DNA of 64,000 nt from Cupriavidus sp. IDO (lineage in GTDB: Bacteria; Pseudomonadota; Gammaproteobacteria; Burkholderiales; Burkholderiaceae). The stretch covers positions 62,001-126,000 of the forward strand of contig NZ_JWMA01000012.1 of assembly GCF_000812465.1 (NCBI RefSeq), written 5' to 3'. This document shows, in pieces, positions 16,723 to 24,723 of this stretch; the first letter of the stretch is position 1, and each line of letters starts with the position of its first letter. The notes beneath the pieces are model-generated. The model had not been told where the DNA came from, searched no databases, and was given only the letters and a program-made list of their open reading frames with translations. Position numbers and translations under genes: made by a program.

Positions 16723-18183
16723 ATGACAGTCGGAAAGCAGGACGAGTTCTACAACTACATCGACGGTGAATGGTCCGCGTGCCAGTCGGGCCGGACCTTC
16801 GAGAACATCAACCCGGCCGATACCGGCGATATCGTCGGCCGCTTCCAGGCATCGTCGGCCGCGGACGCCCACGCCGCGGTAGCGGCTGCCGCAGCGGCCT
16901 TCGAGGGCTGGAAGGCAACCCCGGTGTCGAAGCGGGCCGCTGTGCTGAACCGCGCCGCCGATCACCTGGAAGCGAATGCCGACAGCATCGCCAGCGAACT
17001 GACGCGCGAAGAGGGCAAGGCGCTCAGCCTGGCCAAGGATGAAGTCCTGCGCTCGGCCCAGACGCTGCGCTTCTATGCGGTCGAAGGCCAGACCTTCACC
17101 GGCGAGACCTTTCCGCAGGACGACCCCGACATGCTGGTCTACAGCCAGCGCGAACCGCTGGGCGTGGTGACGGTGATTGCGCCGTGGAACTTTCCGGTGT
17201 CGATCCCCGCGCGCAAGATTGCGCCTGCGCTGATCACCGGCAATACGGTGGTGTTCAAGCCCTCGTCCGATGCGCCACTCAGCGGCTACCGCCTGGCCGA
17301 AGCCCTGGTCAAGGGCGGACTGCCGAAGGGCGTGCTGAATTTCATCACCGGCAGTGCGGCAGAGATCGGTGCCGCCATCACCGGAGCGCCTGCCGTGCGC
17401 GCGGTCTCTTTCACCGGCTCGACCCGGGCCGGAGAGCAGATTCACCGTGCCGTGCCGCTCACCACGCGCACGCAGATGGAACTGGGCGGCAAGAACCCGC
17501 TGATCGTGATGGAAGACGCCGACCTGGACAAGGCGGTGGACCTGACCATCAAGGGCGGTTTTTCCCTGAGCGGGCAGGCTTGCACCGGTACCAGCCGCGT
17601 GCTGGTGCTGTCGGCGGTCAAGGCCGCGTACACGGAGAAACTGCTGGCCAGGGTCAGGACGCTGAAGATCGGCAGCGGCATGACGCCAGGCATGGACCTG
17701 GGGCCGCTGGCGACGCGCAAGCAGCTCGAGACCGTGCTGGGCTACATCGACATCGGCAAGTCCGAGGCCGCGCTCCTGTGCGGGGGCGAACGGCTGACCG
17801 GCGGCGACTTCGACAAGGGCTTCTATGTGTCGCCGGCCGTCTTTACCGACGTCACGCAGCAGATGCGGATCGCGCGCGAAGAGATCTTCGGGCCCGTGAT
17901 TGCCATCATCGAATGCCGCGACTACGCCGATGCCATTGCCAAGGCCAACGATACCGAGTACGGCTTGTCCGCCGCCATCGCCACCAACAACCCGCGCTAT
18001 ATCCACCGTTTTGCCGCCGACATCCAGGCCGGCACGGTCAAGATCAACCGCACCACGACCGGCAATCTCGTCAACGCCCCGTTCGGCGGCTTGAAGCGCT
18101 CCAGCACTTCAACATTCCGTGAATCGGGCCGCACCGGGCTTGAGTTCTATACGCAGGTAAAGACGGTCTACCGCGGCTGCTGA
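16723..18183 (+). CDS. NAD(P)-dependent aldehyde dehydrogenase (ketoglutarate-semialdehyde DH-like)
   Basis: This 486-aa enzyme has the catalytic Glu253 in 'MELGGKNP' and nucleophile Cys287 in 'SGQACTGTSR', plus 'PWNFPVSIPARKIAPAL' and 'EEIFGPV'. The N-terminus 'YNYIDGEW...ENINPAD' and the absence of an extra N-terminal extension resemble alpha-ketoglutaric semialdehyde dehydrogenases and related sugar-acid or hydroxyproline pathway enzymes. This assignment is from recalled patterns and is tentative. It follows the HDO gene by 96 nt and precedes the GlcG-like gene by 34 nt. In context it would oxidise an aldehyde released by the diiron enzyme or by deamination. Confidence 0.88.
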   Translation: MTVGKQDEFYNYIDGEWSACQSGRTFENINPADTGDIVGRFQASSAADAHAAVAAAAAAFEGWKATPVSKRAAVLNRAADHLEANADSIASELTREEGKALSLAKDEVLRSAQTLRFYAVEGQTFTGETFPQDDPDMLVYSQREPLGVVTVIAPWNFPVSIPARKIAPALITGNTVVFKPSSDAPLSGYRLAEALVKGGLPKGVLNFITGSAAEIGAAITGAPAVRAVSFTGSTRAGEQIHRAVPLTTRTQMELGGKNPLIVMEDADLDKAVDLTIKGGFSLSGQACTGTSRVLVLSAVKAAYTEKLLARVRTLKIGSGMTPGMDLGPLATRKQLETVLGYIDIGKSEAALLCGGERLTGGDFDKGFYVSPAVFTDVTQQMRIAREEIFGPVIAIIECRDYADAIAKANDTEYGLSAAIATNNPRYIHRFAADIQAGTVKINRTTTGNLVNAPFGGLKRSSTSTFRESGRTGLEFYTQVKTVYRGC

Positions 18184-18217
18184 GCACGCGGGCGCAAACC
18201 CAATCCAGGAGAAGCCA

Positions 18218-18697
18218 ATGAAAAAGGCCATCAAGCTCGAATTGAAGGAAGCCCGCCACATGGTGGCTGCAGCCATCGCCAGGTCCGAAGAAATCGGCGT
18301 GCTCGAATCCATCTGCGTCGTCGATGACGGCGGCTATCCGCTGGTGCTCGAGCGCATGGACGGCGCCCGCATCACCGGCCCGCAGATTGCGTGGAACAAG
18401 GCTTTCACGGCGGCCGGGCACAAGCGCTCGACCCACCTGTTCAACCAGACCCCGAATGGCCCGGGCCTGCCCGGCAATGAGGCGTTCGGCATCCAGTGGA
18501 GCTTCGAGGGCAAGTTCGCGGCGTTCGTCGGCGGCTTCCCGATCGTGGTCAATGACGAGGTGATCGGCGGCATCGGCCTGAGCGGGGGCAACGGCGAGCA
18601 GGACACGCAGGCGGGCCTCGCCGCGCTCAAGGCGTTGCAGGAACTGCTGGCGCCGCAAGACCTGGCGGTGCTGGTGCAGGCCGATATCAAGCGCTAG
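18218..18697 (+). CDS. GlcG/HbpS family protein
   Basis: This 159-aa protein starts 'LELKEARHMVAAAIARSEEIG', contains 'VVDDGGYPLVLERMDGA', and ends with 'GGFPIVVNDEVIGGIGLSGGNGEQDTQAGLAAL', the standard pattern of the GlcG/HbpS fold. Family members occur beside many oxidoreductase operons. Some bind haem or cobalamin, and most have no proven activity. No signal peptide is visible, so it should be cytoplasmic. AGGAG lies at a good distance before the ATG. Its role here is open; a chaperone, sensor or small-ligand binder for the pathway is possible. Confidence 0.88.
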   Translation: MKKAIKLELKEARHMVAAAIARSEEIGVLESICVVDDGGYPLVLERMDGARITGPQIAWNKAFTAAGHKRSTHLFNQTPNGPGLPGNEAFGIQWSFEGKFAAFVGGFPIVVNDEVIGGIGLSGGNGEQDTQAGLAALKALQELLAPQDLAVLVQADIKR

Positions 18698-18784
18698 CCC
18701 CAACTGCAACCTGGCCGGCGGCCGGGGCGGGCAAGCCTGCCTGCGCCGCTGGCAATCGTCACCGAATACCCGGACCCGGCCGTC

Positions 18785-19780
18785 ATGATTCATCGCATCC
18801 AGATCCTCGAAACCCGCGACACCTTCGAAGTCCAGCCCGGCGAATCCGTGCTGGAAGGCGCGTTGCGACAGAACGTGGCCTTGCCGCACGACTGCCAGCT
18901 CGGCGGCTGCGGCAGTTGCCGGCTCCGGCTGGTGGAAGGCAGCGTGACTTATGACGAATACCCGTTCGGGCTGACGCCCGAAGAGGAGGCCGCCGGCTAC
19001 GCGCTGGCCTGCCAGGCGCGGCCGCAGGGCGACCTGGTCGTCAGCATTGCGCGCGAAGAAGCCTGCGCGGAACCCGCGCCGCATATCGCGGTGGTGCGCG
19101 GCATCCGCCCGTTGTCCGCGGACGTCCTGCACGTCGACCTGGAAATTCCGGAAATCGATGCGCTCGACTACCGGCCCGGGCAGTATCTCAAGATCCTTGG
19201 CGACGACGGCCTGCCGCGCAGCTTCTCGATGGCGTCGGTGCCCGCCGGCGGCCATGTCGACCTGCACGTGCGCCGCATTCCTGGCGGCGCCTTTACGGAA
19301 AGCACGGTTTCACGGCTGAAGGCCGGGGACGAGTTGCAGGTCGAGCTGCCGCACGGCTCGTTCTACTATCGCGAGAAGGACTACCGCCCGCTCCTGATGG
19401 TGGCGACTGGCACCGGGCTCGCGCCGATCAAGAGCATCCTCGAATCGCTGATGGATGATCCGGACTGCCCGCCGGTCTCGCTGTACTGGGGCATGCGCGA
19501 AGCTGGCGATCTCTACCTGCATGATCAGATCCAGGGCTGGGGCGAGCGCCTCTATGACTTCCAGTACGTACCGGTGCTATCGCGCGGTGCATCGTCGTGG
19601 ACTGGCCGCCGCGGCTATGTGCAGCAGGTCGTGGCGGAGGATCTTGCCGATCTCTCGGAGCACGCAATCTACCTGTGCGGTTCGCCCGACATGATTCGCG
19701 ACGCCAAGGCGACGTTTCTTGAGCGTGGCGCCAGCGCAGACCATACCTATTCAGACAGCTTTACCTTCCAGCGCACCTGA
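18785..19780 (+). CDS. Ferredoxin-FAD-NAD(P)H reductase, oxygenase-type (three-domain)
   Basis: This 331-aa protein has an N-terminal plant-type 2Fe-2S domain with 'CQLGGCGSC' (C-x4-C-x2-C) and a fourth Cys in 'YALACQ', then an FAD domain with 'RSFSMAS', then an NAD(P)H domain with 'GTGLAPIKS' and the C-terminal 'YLCGSPDMI'. This is the layout of reductase components of soluble diiron monooxygenases and Rieske dioxygenases. It would feed electrons from NADH to the HDO protein, directly or through the two separate ferredoxins. No Rieske or BMM hydroxylase is present nearby, which strengthens the link to the HDO gene. Confidence 0.9.
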   Translation: MIHRIQILETRDTFEVQPGESVLEGALRQNVALPHDCQLGGCGSCRLRLVEGSVTYDEYPFGLTPEEEAAGYALACQARPQGDLVVSIAREEACAEPAPHIAVVRGIRPLSADVLHVDLEIPEIDALDYRPGQYLKILGDDGLPRSFSMASVPAGGHVDLHVRRIPGGAFTESTVSRLKAGDELQVELPHGSFYYREKDYRPLLMVATGTGLAPIKSILESLMDDPDCPPVSLYWGMREAGDLYLHDQIQGWGERLYDFQYVPVLSRGASSWTGRRGYVQQVVAEDLADLSEHAIYLCGSPDMIRDAKATFLERGASADHTYSDSFTFQRT

Positions 19781-19801
19781 CGCGAATTTGGGCAGGGCTC
19801 G

Positions 19802-19811
19802 CTGTATACAA
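19802..19811. promoter_or_regulatory. Putative GntR operator, site 4
   Basis: CTGTATACAA has its GTATAC core at 19804-19809. It lies just after the reductase gene and about 150 nt before the GntR start. Confidence 0.55.
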
Positions 19812-19880
19812 TGCTCAGTATCCCGGCTGGTGTGCCGCAGAGGCGACGCAGGGACGCCAGCGAGGGAAATGTAGCAGCGC

Positions 19881-19890
19881 TGGTATACAA
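19881..19890. promoter_or_regulatory. Putative GntR operator, site 5
   Basis: TGGTATACAA has its GTATAC core at 19883-19888 and is the best match to TnGTATACnA. It is 79 nt downstream of site 4 and 70 nt before the GntR start, suggesting autoregulation through two sites. Confidence 0.6.
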
Positions 19891-19957
19891 TACGGACAAC
19901 CTCGGGCCTTGCCCGAGGCAACCGAAACAGCCTGATGGATCCTTGTATCCGCCCACT

Positions 19958-20659
19958 ATGCCAGCCAATACCCCGTCCCGAACCGAGCAGGAAGTCGTGA
20001 GCCTCGGCGCGAGCCATTCGCCTCTGTTTACGCTGGTGACCGACAGGCTGCGTGAGCGGATCCTCAATGGCGAGTACGAGCCCGGCGAAAGGCTGGTGGA
20101 GAACAAGCTCTCCGCCGAACTGGGCGTCTCCCGTATCCCGGTGCGCGAAGCGCTGCGCACACTGGCAACCGAAGGCCTGGTGCTGATCGAGCCACGCCGC
20201 GGCGCGTCAGTCGCCAGGCTGTCGGCGGATGTCGCCCGCGAGATGGTCGAGGTCCGCGCCACGCTGGAAGGGCTCAATGCCAAGCTTGCAGCGCAGCGCC
20301 GCGACCCCACATTGATCGCCGAGCTGGAAGCGGTGCTGCAGGAAGGCATTGAAGCCGCCGCCAGCGGGCGCACGGACCAGCTCCTGGTGCTGAATTCGCG
20401 CTTTCACGATGTGCTTGGCAATATCGCCGCCAACAGCGTGCTGCAGGAAATGGTGAAGTCGCTGCGCGAGCGTACGGCGACACTGTTCGGACCCGCCAAT
20501 ATGGTCAGGGCCCGCCAGAACTGGGACGAGCACGCCCAGATCCTGCAGGCCGTGATCGCCGGCGATGCCGACCTGGCCGCATTGCTGGCCACCCGCCATG
20601 TCTACAGCGCGGCCAAGGCTGCTGAGCTTCCGGTCGGCGACAAGACTCGCGCGGCCTGA
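19958..20659 (+). CDS. GntR family transcriptional regulator (FadR/FCD type)
   Basis: This 233-aa protein has a winged helix-turn-helix at about residues 25-85 ('LRERILNGEYEPGERLVENKLSAELGVSRIPVREALRTLATEGLV') and a C-terminal all-helical FCD effector domain with 'MVEVRATLEGLNAKLAA' and the metal-type histidines in 'RFHDVL', 'DEHAQIL' and 'TRHV'. It is the probable regulator of the HDO island, binding the GTATAC palindromes and acting as a repressor released by a pathway acid. ATG 19958 is chosen because the longer frame to 19811 would run through its own operators. No good ribosome binding site is visible. Confidence 0.88.
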   Translation: MPANTPSRTEQEVVSLGASHSPLFTLVTDRLRERILNGEYEPGERLVENKLSAELGVSRIPVREALRTLATEGLVLIEPRRGASVARLSADVAREMVEVRATLEGLNAKLAAQRRDPTLIAELEAVLQEGIEAAASGRTDQLLVLNSRFHDVLGNIAANSVLQEMVKSLRERTATLFGPANMVRARQNWDEHAQILQAVIAGDADLAALLATRHVYSAAKAAELPVGDKTRAA

Positions 20660-20837
20660 TCCTGCACGCAAGCGGGGAGGGCAGGCCCATTGGCTGCCTC
20701 CAGCATGCCGCTTGCGGCGGATCATCCACATTCAGTAAGACCTCTCACTCATTGACTCCGGCGCCCAGCGCCATTCCTGTTCACGGTTGCACAGAACTGA
20801 CGCATCGCGCCCTCAAATGGCGCAGCGCACAAGAATT

Positions 20838-20847
20838 GTGTATACTG
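20838..20847. promoter_or_regulatory. Putative GntR operator, site 6
   Basis: GTGTATACTG has its GTATAC core at 20840-20845. TATACT within it could also be a -10 box. It lies 42 nt before the ATG of a 59-aa small protein, implying that this gene belongs to the HDO regulon. Confidence 0.5.
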
Positions 20848-20887
20848 TCGACAACTCGTTTCCCGAGACAGTCAATAGGTGAAGACC

Positions 20888-21067
20888 ATGCGTTATCCCG
20901 AAGCCAGCTACCTGAATACCCCGGTTGGCGAGCAACTGCTGCAGCATTACGCCTCGCGCGACCGGATTCGTCACGCGACTGCGCTGTTTCCGCTGCGCCT
21001 TGCCGATCTCGGCAATTTTCTCCGCGCACTGATTGGCGCCTCCAGCCGCAGCGGCCGTCTGGCCTGA
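20888..21067 (+). CDS. Small protein of unknown function (59 aa)
   Basis: The product, MRYPEASYLNTPVGEQLLQH..., is not recognised. It is basic, has no cysteine and no clear membrane segment; its second half 'FPLRLADLGNFLRALIGASS' could form an amphipathic helix. AGGTGA lies 5 nt before the ATG at 20888, a good ribosome binding site. A GTG at 20879 would add three residues. A GTATAC operator-like palindrome precedes it by 42 nt, so it is probably controlled with the HDO island. It is followed by an AraC-family gene on the same strand. Confidence 0.6.
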   Translation: MRYPEASYLNTPVGEQLLQHYASRDRIRHATALFPLRLADLGNFLRALIGASSRSGRLA

Positions 21068-21221
21068 TCTCCGCAATCCGGCTGGCGCCCCGGGGCAGGC
21101 GATCAGGGTTGCCCCCCTTTTGCAGCCGCGCACGCTTTCGCTACACTGAAACGCCGTGCGCCTTCCCCAGGAAAAGAGACCAGAACCCGTCCTTTGGCGC
21201 GCGACGCACGTCTCGCGCCCC

Positions 21222-22217
21222 ATGCCGCCCGCCAAACCGTCTTCCTCCACACTGACAGCCGACGCGCCCGCGCCGCGCAACCTGCGCCATGTCGTCGCCG
21301 ACGAAGCCCAGGCCGCAGCGGCGGAGCTGAACGGCTGGCAGCAGCGCTACCAGCAACTGACGCCCGGTGTATTCCGTGCCGAGGTCTCGCAGGTCACCTA
21401 CGGTGACGTCCATGTATTCCGCGAACAGACCACGCAAGCCCTGCTGGAAGAGGGCGAAGCGGCACGAGGCTATGTATCGATTGCGTTGCCCCACCTCCAG
21501 TGCGATGGCGGCTGGTTCCACGGCTATCCGATGCACGGGCAGGCACTGCTGTGCGCCGGCAACGGCAACGCGCTGGCCATGCGTACCCCGCGCCAGCTCG
21601 ATCTGGCGGGCCTGACGGTGCCGATGCCGGCGCTGCAGCGCGCAGTGGCGCTGGCCGGCGGAAAGCCGGTGCCGCTCGAGCGGATTGCGCCGGTACGCCA
21701 GTTGCGCCCGGCCATCGGCAACGAGCTGCGAGCTGTGCTGCTGTCAGTGCTGGCGACGGCGGCGATCGATGCGGAAGTCTTCAGCCACCGCTTCGTGGAA
21801 GGAGCGATCCGCGACGCGCTGCTGCTGGCGACGGCCACCGCGCTCGTGGACGATGGCGATCGCTCGCCGGAGCGGCTGCCCACCACGGCCGCGCGGCGCA
21901 GGCTGGTGGCCGATGCTTATGCGCTGGTGCGCGCCACGCCTGATGAGGCCTGGAGCATCCTGGCGCTGTGCGAGTACCTGGGCGTGTCGCGCCGCACGCT
22001 GCAATACAGTTTCAACGAAGTGACGGGCCTGTCGCCGCTCGATTTCGTGCGGGCGGTGCGCATGAACGGCGCGCGCCAGGCCCTGCGCGCGGGCACGCCC
22101 GAATCGGTCGGCGCGGTGGCGGCGCGCTTTGGCTTCCATCATCTGCCGCGCTTCGCGGCGCAGTACCGCGCCTTCTTTGGCGAGCTGCCGTCTGCAACAC
22201 TGGCACGGCGCCGCTGA
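21222..22217 (+). CDS. AraC family transcriptional regulator (EutR-like)
   Basis: This protein of about 331 aa has a C-terminal AraC/XylS DNA-binding domain: 'AWSILALCEYLGVSRRTLQYSFNEVTGLSPLDFVRAVRMNGARQAL' (first helix-turn-helix) and 'VGAVAARFGFHHLPRFAAQYRAFFGELPS' (second). The N-terminal about 230 residues resemble the sensor part of EutR-type activators. The inducer is unknown. The start is uncertain: GTG at 21156 and ATG at 21222 are both in frame. It lies between the small protein and a convergent FAD oxidoreductase gene, so its target could be either side. Confidence 0.82.
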   Translation: MPPAKPSSSTLTADAPAPRNLRHVVADEAQAAAAELNGWQQRYQQLTPGVFRAEVSQVTYGDVHVFREQTTQALLEEGEAARGYVSIALPHLQCDGGWFHGYPMHGQALLCAGNGNALAMRTPRQLDLAGLTVPMPALQRAVALAGGKPVPLERIAPVRQLRPAIGNELRAVLLSVLATAAIDAEVFSHRFVEGAIRDALLLATATALVDDGDRSPERLPTTAARRRLVADAYALVRATPDEAWSILALCEYLGVSRRTLQYSFNEVTGLSPLDFVRAVRMNGARQALRAGTPESVGAVAARFGFHHLPRFAAQYRAFFGELPSATLARRR

Positions 22218-22240
22218 GCCGCTTGCCGGCACGCGCCATG

Positions 22241-23482
22241 TCAGCTCCCGAAGCGGATCGGATCGTAGGGGAGGGGATCGATATAGGGCGGGTCCCCGTC
22301 GATCAGTTCCGCGACCAGCCGCGCCGTGGCGGGACCCAGTGTGAAGCCTTGATGGGCGTGGCCGAAGTTGAACCACAGGCCGCGATGATGTGGAGCCCCG
22401 CCCACGATCGGCCTCATGTCGGCGACACATGGCCGGGCGCCGAGCCAGGGTGTGCTCTCGACCGGCGCCCCGAGCCGCAGCAGCTCGCGCGCGTAGCGCT
22501 CGGCACGCTGCAACTGAACTGGTGTTGGTGGCGCGTCATGGTGGGCGAACTCCGCTCCCGTGGTCAGGCGCAGCCCCCGCTGCATCGGTGCCAGAACGAC
22601 GCCGTTTTCGGCATCGAGCAGCGGACGGTTCGGCATCCGCTCGACCGCATAGTGGCGGTGGTATCCGCGCTTCACGAACAGTGGAAAGCGATAGCCGAGC
22701 GGCTTTGTCAGGGCCGGCGCCCAGGGGCCTAGTGCGATCACTGCATGCGCCGCCGTAAGCGGACCGTCTTCCGTTGCCACGGTCCAGCCAGCCCCGGCCG
22801 GCATCAGCGTGGTAGCGTCGCCGCGGCGGATGATGCCCCCCTCGTTCTCGAATAGTGCGGTGTAGCGGTTCACCAGTTCGCCGGGATCGGTGATGGTCCA
22901 GGGATCGCGCCAGTGGATCGCGCCTGCCATCGTTCCGTGCAGCACAGGTTCGGCAGCGGAAAGCGCGGCTCCGTCCAGGATCTGGCAATCCAGCCCGTGC
23001 TCCTGCGCGACCGCGGTCGCGGCCAGTGACGCCTGGTCGAATGGCGAGGCGCTGCGGTAAGCCTGCAGCCAGCCCGACTTGTGCACAAGGTCCTGCGCGC
23101 CGGCCAGCGCGATCAGCCGGTCATGCTCGGTGAGGCAGTGGCGGATCAGCGCGCTGTAGGCCGTCACCGTGGCGGCATACCGCGCGGGCGCTGACTCGTA
23201 CCAGTAGCGCGCCAGCGCCGGCAGCAGGCTGGCGAGCGCGCCAGGGTGGTAGTGGACATCGTTGCCCTGGCGGGCGATCACGCGAAGTATTGCCAGCCAC
23301 TCGCGGGGAAAGGCATAAGGCTGTACGGCTTCGCGCTGGATGATCCCGGCGTTTCCGTACGACGTCTCCCTGCCAGGCGCCTGCCGGTCGACCAGCACGA
23401 CCGCATGGCCGCGCTGGCGCAGTGCGAGCGCCGTGCAAACGCCGACCATGCCGGCGCCGAGTACCACGATGTCTTTTGTCAT
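22241..23482 (-). CDS. FAD-dependent D-amino acid dehydrogenase-like oxidoreductase
   Basis: This 413-aa protein has an N-terminal dinucleotide-binding motif 'VVLGAGMVGVCTALALRQRGHAVVLVDR' (residues 5-32), then 'ETSYGNAGII', and a C-terminal 'GLWFNFGHAHQGFTLGPATARLVAELI', as in the DadA/DAO family. It would oxidise a D-amino acid or N-substituted glycine/amine to the oxo acid and pass electrons to quinone or O2. The longer frame to 23635 is rejected because the FAD motif begins four residues after the ATG at 23482. A strong palindrome lies 133 nt upstream. Confidence 0.88.
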   Translation of the reverse strand: MTKDIVVLGAGMVGVCTALALRQRGHAVVLVDRQAPGRETSYGNAGIIQREAVQPYAFPREWLAILRVIARQGNDVHYHPGALASLLPALARYWYESAPARYAATVTAYSALIRHCLTEHDRLIALAGAQDLVHKSGWLQAYRSASPFDQASLAATAVAQEHGLDCQILDGAALSAAEPVLHGTMAGAIHWRDPWTITDPGELVNRYTALFENEGGIIRRGDATTLMPAGAGWTVATEDGPLTAAHAVIALGPWAPALTKPLGYRFPLFVKRGYHRHYAVERMPNRPLLDAENGVVLAPMQRGLRLTTGAEFAHHDAPPTPVQLQRAERYARELLRLGAPVESTPWLGARPCVADMRPIVGGAPHHRGLWFNFGHAHQGFTLGPATARLVAELIDGDPPYIDPLPYDPIRFGS

Positions 23483-23614
23483 GCCGGTAGTCCGTGGTTC
23501 AGGTTTGCAATCTGCGTCATGGCAATCCGGACCTCGCTGGAGAAGGAGGCCAATGCCCGATTCTCCACGCCGGACCGATCTAACGAAATATGCTTCGCCA
23601 GCAATAAATCGAAT

Positions 23615-23641
23615 GAATGATTGCCGATAGCGCAATCATTC
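23615..23641. promoter_or_regulatory. Perfect 10-bp palindrome upstream of the DadA-like gene
   Basis: GAATGATTGC (23615-23624) is followed after 7 nt by its exact reverse complement (23632-23641). Its core, GATTGCCGAT, recurs at 24600-24609 in the LysR/Bug divergent region. It covers the end of the LysR gene, so it could also be part of a terminator, but no T-run follows on the minus strand. An operator for the adjacent LysR regulator is the better reading. Confidence 0.5.
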
Positions 23642-24556
23642 ATCGCTTACGCGCGTGATGGCCTCCGCCAGGTGCTGGACGAACGCCCGCCCCGCGGGTG
23701 GCAGGTTTCGCTTGGCCAGCGTCTGGACCTCGATGGAGCGCTCGTTCAGCTCGCGGTCGCGCAACGGCACGGCGGCGATGGTGCCGGCCTTCAGCCGGCC
23801 TCTGACGGAAAGCTCCCCGTAGAAGGTGATGACGCCGCCCCCCGCCGCCGCGAATCCGAGCAGCGAATCGAGATAGTTGCTGGAAAAGACCGTTTCGTAG
23901 CGCAGGCCCTGCCGGCTGCAGCTGGTGTCCAGCAGCTGCCGCAGCGAACTGTCCTTGGGCGGTAGCGCGAGGGGATATCCGATGACCTGCGACAGCGAAA
24001 TCTGGCGCTGCCCCGCCAGCGGATGGTCGGGGGCCATGATGGCAAGCACGGGGGCAGGGTGGCGCAGTTCCACCTCGATATCCGGCTCGGGAAGTCCGCT
24101 CAGCGTGATGCCGACGTCGGCCTCGCCGTCGCGTATGCGGCGGGCAATGTCGCCTTGCGGGCAGACGTCGAGATCGAAGCGGATCCCGACGTACTTTTCC
24201 CTGAAGCTCGCCGCCAGGGTCGGGATGAATTCGTGCGCAATGCCCTCCACGCTCGCCAGCCGCACCCGCCCCACGCGCAAGCCGCGCAGGGCCTGGATAT
24301 CGCTCGTGACGCGGTCGATGTCCTGCTGCGTGCGCTTGGCATAGGCCGCCAGCAGTTCTCCTGCCGCGTTGGGGGCCAGGCCCCTGGCCCGCCGGTCGAA
24401 CAGCAGGGTGTCGAGTTCGCTTTCCAGCTTCGCGATCTGCCTACTCACCGCCGACGGTGCGACGTTGAGCTTCAGGGCGGCGTCCTTGACCGAGCCCGTG
24501 CGCACGACTTCAAGGAAGTAGCGGACTGCGGTCTCCTGCAGGATGCGATAGGACAT
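23636..24556 (-). CDS. LysR family transcriptional regulator
   Basis: This 306-aa protein has the LysR helix-turn-helix at about residues 10-60: 'YFLEVVRTGSVKDAALKLNVAPSAVSRQIAKLESELDTLLFDR'. It then has the linker helix and an effector-binding domain starting near residue 90 ('GRVRLASVEGIAHEFIP'). ATG 24556 is used because the fold begins there; the ORF extends upstream to 24616. It is divergent from a Bug receptor-amidase run and is followed by the DadA-like gene. Two palindromes sharing GATTGCCGAT flank it, suggesting that it regulates both sides. Confidence 0.92.
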   Translation of the reverse strand: MSYRILQETAVRYFLEVVRTGSVKDAALKLNVAPSAVSRQIAKLESELDTLLFDRRARGLAPNAAGELLAAYAKRTQQDIDRVTSDIQALRGLRVGRVRLASVEGIAHEFIPTLAASFREKYVGIRFDLDVCPQGDIARRIRDGEADVGITLSGLPEPDIEVELRHPAPVLAIMAPDHPLAGQRQISLSQVIGYPLALPPKDSSLRQLLDTSCSRQGLRYETVFSSNYLDSLLGFAAAGGGVITFYGELSVRGRLKAGTIAAVPLRDRELNERSIEVQTLAKRNLPPAGRAFVQHLAEAITRVSDE

Positions 24557-24599
24557 GGCTCTCGGCGAAAACTGGCGGGCGGATGCGGTCGATTCTACG

Positions 24600-24618
24600 G
24601 ATTGCCGATTTGGCAATC
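24600..24618. promoter_or_regulatory. Palindrome in the LysR/Bug divergent promoter
   Basis: GATTGCC (24600-24606), 5 nt, GGCAATC (24612-24618): a perfect 7-bp dyad 44 nt before the LysR start and 106 nt before the Bug gene. It shares GATTGCCGAT and CAATC with the palindrome at 23615-23641. The size and position fit a LysR-type recognition site. Confidence 0.55.
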
Positions 24619-24723
24619 AATAGTTCGAAACATTGCTACGAATTCATTCGAATTGAATCGTACGATGACGTTACACCAGTCCCCTGTTCGCGCATCGCCT
24701 GCCCATCCTGCCGGAGCCTCAAC

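Noticed and set aside
15865..18006. 713-codon antisense frame over the HDO and ALDH genes
   Set aside because: No family pattern; it lies opposite two well-supported enzymes and spans their intergenic region.
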